DNA of 64,000 bases from an uncultured Bacteriovoracaceae bacterium (GTDB taxonomy: Bacteria; Bdellovibrionota; Bacteriovoracia; Bacteriovoracales; Bacteriovoracaceae): NCBI GenBank assembly GCA_938017795.1, contig CALIJZ010000086.1, positions 1 through 64,000 on the forward strand, given 5' to 3'. A program made the position numbers and the translations under genes. The notes below the pieces were generated by a model. The model was not told the DNA's origin. It did no database searches and worked only from the letters and a program-made list of their open reading frames with translations. Each line of letters begins with the position of its first letter. Positions within the stretch are counted from its first letter, which is position 1. Below, in pieces: positions 62,261 to 64,000 of this stretch.

Positions 62261-64000
62261 ATGAATTTAACAAAAAAAAATCAAGTTTCTTCTCGATTGT
62301 CCGATAAATATAATGTGAAAACACTTGATGAAAAACTAAAGTCGTTACAAGAAAAACTCGATTCTTCGCATCTGAAATTGGATGAAGAATTGTTGAAAAT
62401 AAATACAAAAATGAAAATCTTATGTGCCTGTAAGTATTGTGATGCAAAAATTATTACTAGTTTAGAAGAACTCACTGATTTTCTTAATTTAAAAGGCAAT
62501 GTGCCTAAATGTGAGAGTTGCAGAGTTGATTACATAATTAAAAATAAATATCCAAACTTTAAGGATTCTCCTCCTTGGACAAATTATAAAGTAATTATTA
62601 ATAATGAATTTTGGGATAGTGAGTATGTGCGAGATGAGTATCTCAGTTGGTTTATGCTCCAAAAAAGAATCAATAACTTAGATGGTCTATACAAAATAAG
62701 TGAGAAAGAAGTGCGAAATTTTCATGGTGCTACATTACTAATAAAGTATAGTGGTTGGGTGAATTTACTTAAAGCTTGTTTTCCGGACTTTGAGTGGCAA
62801 GAGTGGAAATTTAGTAGAACGCCTTCTCACTTCTATGGAGAGAAAGAAAATATTCTGAGATATCTTAATTGGCTAGGAGACAAACTCAATTATACGAAAA
62901 ACGAACATTGGTACCAGATTTCTGTTAAAGATTTAAGGGAGAATTATGGGCATGTACTTCTGAGAAGGTATAATAGTTCTCCAGCAAGTATAATATTAGA
63001 TAACTTAACAGAGCTAAATCTAATTCCTTGGAAATTTAAATCTCCATTGATGAATTATTTTAGGTCTCTTGATAATGTTAAGAAATCTCTTTTATGGCTC
63101 TTGGAAGAAGAAGATCTTCAGATGGAAGAATTAATTAACCTCACAAATCAAAAAATAGGAAAGATGATATCTCAACAAATATTTGTTTATCATGGAAGTA
63201 TTGATGAGGTATTGAAAAAGTGTTTTCCAGAAATTGATTGGATGGCTCTTCGTAGAAAACAAAAAGAGAAACCATCGGGTTACTTTGATTGTAAAAAGAA
63301 AAGAATTGAAGCAATTTCTGATTTGGAAATTAAAATTGGGATCAAGCAACCTGAGGATTGGTACCCTTTATTTTCTTTAAAATTACTGAAACATCATCAT
63401 CTTGGACGACTAGTGAAATATGTAAGAAAAAATACTGATCTTTTGAGAGAGAAATATCCTCAATATAAATTCTTAGATTGGAAGTTTAATAAAACAGAAA
63501 ATTGTTTCTGGGATAATCCGATAAATGTTAGAGAATATCTTGAATGGCTCCAGGATAAATTTGATATAAAATCTGTAGATGATTGGCATACTGTCTCTTA
63601 TTCTGAAATTAAAGCAAATTATGGGGCAGGTTTGTTGCATCGACGTGGTACAATCCTCGATGTTGTAAAGTTTGCATATCCAGGAGTACAGATAAATGAA
63701 AAACTATTTGGCCAAACCTATACACGTCAAAAAAAATTGTATTCGATCTTATGTATTATTTTTAATGAAGTTCTAGAGTCAGGTGGAGACATAATTTACG
63801 ATGACCAGAGTGTACATGGCCTTAGATATTCCAGATCGAATAAACTCCTTGAGCTAGACATTCACATACCTTCTTTAGGTCTTGCATTTGAATATCAAGG
63901 AGCACAGCATTTCCGTCCAATCAAAATTTGGGGAGGCAAGAGAGCTCTTAGAGAAATTCAAGCAAGAGATAAAGAAAAGAATGAACTATGTTTCAAAAAC
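62261..64000 (+). CDS. zinc-ribbon, W-rich repeat, Vsr-like endonuclease protein (partial at right edge)
   Basis: Open from ATG 62261 to the window end: 580 codons without a stop. Residues 1-53 form a charged coil; C55, C57, C60 and C84, C87 (CACKYC, CESC) a zinc ribbon. Five repeats of about 70 residues begin near 116, 191, 266, 341 and 416, built as Y/F-W-L-W ... W-Y-x-I/V-S-x-x-x-(L/I)-x-x-x-Y/H-G-x-x-L/L ... YPxxxWxxWKF; the third and fifth are degenerate. From about 490 a PD-(D/E)XK fold: LELDIHIPSLGLAFEYQGAQHF (D533, E544, Q546, H550) and RDKEKNELC (K571/K573), resembling very-short-patch-repair-like nucleases. No methylase is seen nearby. Confidence 0.75.
   Translation, partial: MNLTKKNQVSSRLSDKYNVKTLDEKLKSLQEKLDSSHLKLDEELLKINTKMKILCACKYCDAKIITSLEELTDFLNLKGNVPKCESCRVDYIIKNKYPNFKDSPPWTNYKVIINNEFWDSEYVRDEYLSWFMLQKRINNLDGLYKISEKEVRNFHGATLLIKYSGWVNLLKACFPDFEWQEWKFSRTPSHFYGEKENILRYLNWLGDKLNYTKNEHWYQISVKDLRENYGHVLLRRYNSSPASIILDNLTELNLIPWKFKSPLMNYFRSLDNVKKSLLWLLEEEDLQMEELINLTNQKIGKMISQQIFVYHGSIDEVLKKCFPEIDWMALRRKQKEKPSGYFDCKKKRIEAISDLEIKIGIKQPEDWYPLFSLKLLKHHHLGRLVKYVRKNTDLLREKYPQYKFLDWKFNKTENCFWDNPINVREYLEWLQDKFDIKSVDDWHTVSYSEIKANYGAGLLHRRGTILDVVKFAYPGVQINEKLFGQTYTRQKKLYSILCIIFNEVLESGGDIIYDDQSVHGLRYSRSNKLLELDIHIPSLGLAFEYQGAQHFRPIKIWGGKRALREIQARDKEKNELCFKN
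62606..63712 (+). repeat. five tandem coding repeats of about 75 codons
   Basis: Protein repeats 1-5 in the nuclease gene; units start at about 62606, 62831, 63056, 63281 and 63506. The clearest conserved parts are Y-L-x-W-L near the start of each unit and the YP/FPxxxWxxWKF near the end. DNA identity is low, so this is an old expansion. Confidence 0.65.

Larger units (their letters stand above)
57217..64000. mobile_element. integrative element at tRNA-Phe, left part (right end outside window)
   Basis: Starts at the 3' end of tRNA-Phe. Contents in order: tyrosine integrase, Toprim-helicase, CHC2 protein and AlpA-like HTH on the minus strand (one overlapping operon), then an orphan gene, a DUF5681-like gene and a large repeat/nuclease gene cut by the window edge. 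No second copy of the tRNA 3' sequence (attR) is found up to 64000, so the element is longer than 6.8 kb. No phage structural or conjugation gene is visible, and the replication module argues for a satellite or replicating ICE-like element. Confidence 0.85.

Noticed and set aside
62223-62499. Two short antisense frames over the start of the repeat-nuclease gene
   Set aside because: They oppose a 580-codon open frame with coherent domains; composition is of the shadow type.
57217-64000. Complete prophage
   Set aside because: No capsid, tail, portal or lysis genes are seen; only integration and replication functions plus unknown cargo.

Overview
The window looks like chromosomal DNA of an AT-rich Gram-negative bacterium with a very compact genome: many lipoproteins, TTG/GTG starts, and stop/start overlaps in most operons. 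Gene content (a complete Na+-NQR operon with its maturation genes, a Grx4/BolA pair, bacterioferritin with Bfd, HPPD, an NTT-type transporter, a PIN-PhoH protein, and many unfamiliar lipoproteins and secreted hydrolases) fits the Bdellovibrionota, and a marine Bacteriovoracales/Halobacteriovorax-like organism best. This assignment is inference; no rRNA gene is present to confirm it.

Layout. 0-8.8 kb: a membrane protein with a degenerate kinase-like domain, a large protein with a methylase-like core, a ChaN-like protein, dtd, rsmD and a PIN-PhoH gene. 8.8-17.7 kb: an AlkB homologue, a HisKA-like mini-protein, a protoporphyrinogen-oxidase-like gene that appears to start at CTG, grxD-bolA, and a DnaQ-DinG fusion with three small followers. 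17.9-28.4 kb: respiratory block nqrABCDEF, followed after a few genes by apbE (FMN transferase that flavinylates NqrB and NqrC) and nqrM (iron-site maturation), so the Na+ pump and its assembly factors lie within about 10 kb. 28.4-42.8 kb: a metzincin lipoprotein, yidD, a maeB-ridA-DUF218 operon, a serine hydrolase, agcS, dus, bfr, bfd, a Na/Pi transporter and a GYF_2 protein. 42.9-57.1 kb: a repeat lipoprotein, a carboxypeptidase-fold protein that has lost metal ligands, a PTPS-family protein, tyrS, rnhA, a substrate-binding-like protein with an apparent ATT start, an NTT-like transporter, an M48 protease, an ABC ATPase-permease pair, an FKBP isomerase, hpd and a hydrolase.

57.1 kb to the right edge: tRNA-Phe(GAA) is immediately followed by a tyrosine integrase, an origin-type Toprim-helicase, a separate CHC2 zinc-finger protein and an AlpA/excisionase-like HTH. 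Together they form the left end of an integrative element whose other end is outside the window. Its cargo so far is an orphan 325-residue protein, a DUF5681-like protein and, running off the edge, a zinc-ribbon protein with five W/F-rich repeats of about 70 residues joined to a Vsr-like nuclease domain. This last protein is the most interesting object in the window.

Two genome-wide habits are visible. Eight of ten convergent gene pairs overlap at their 3' ends, four by sharing a TTAA/TTAG tetranucleotide. Several genes have a -10-like hexamer 6-7 bases before the ATG and no Shine-Dalgarno sequence, which suggests leaderless transcripts.
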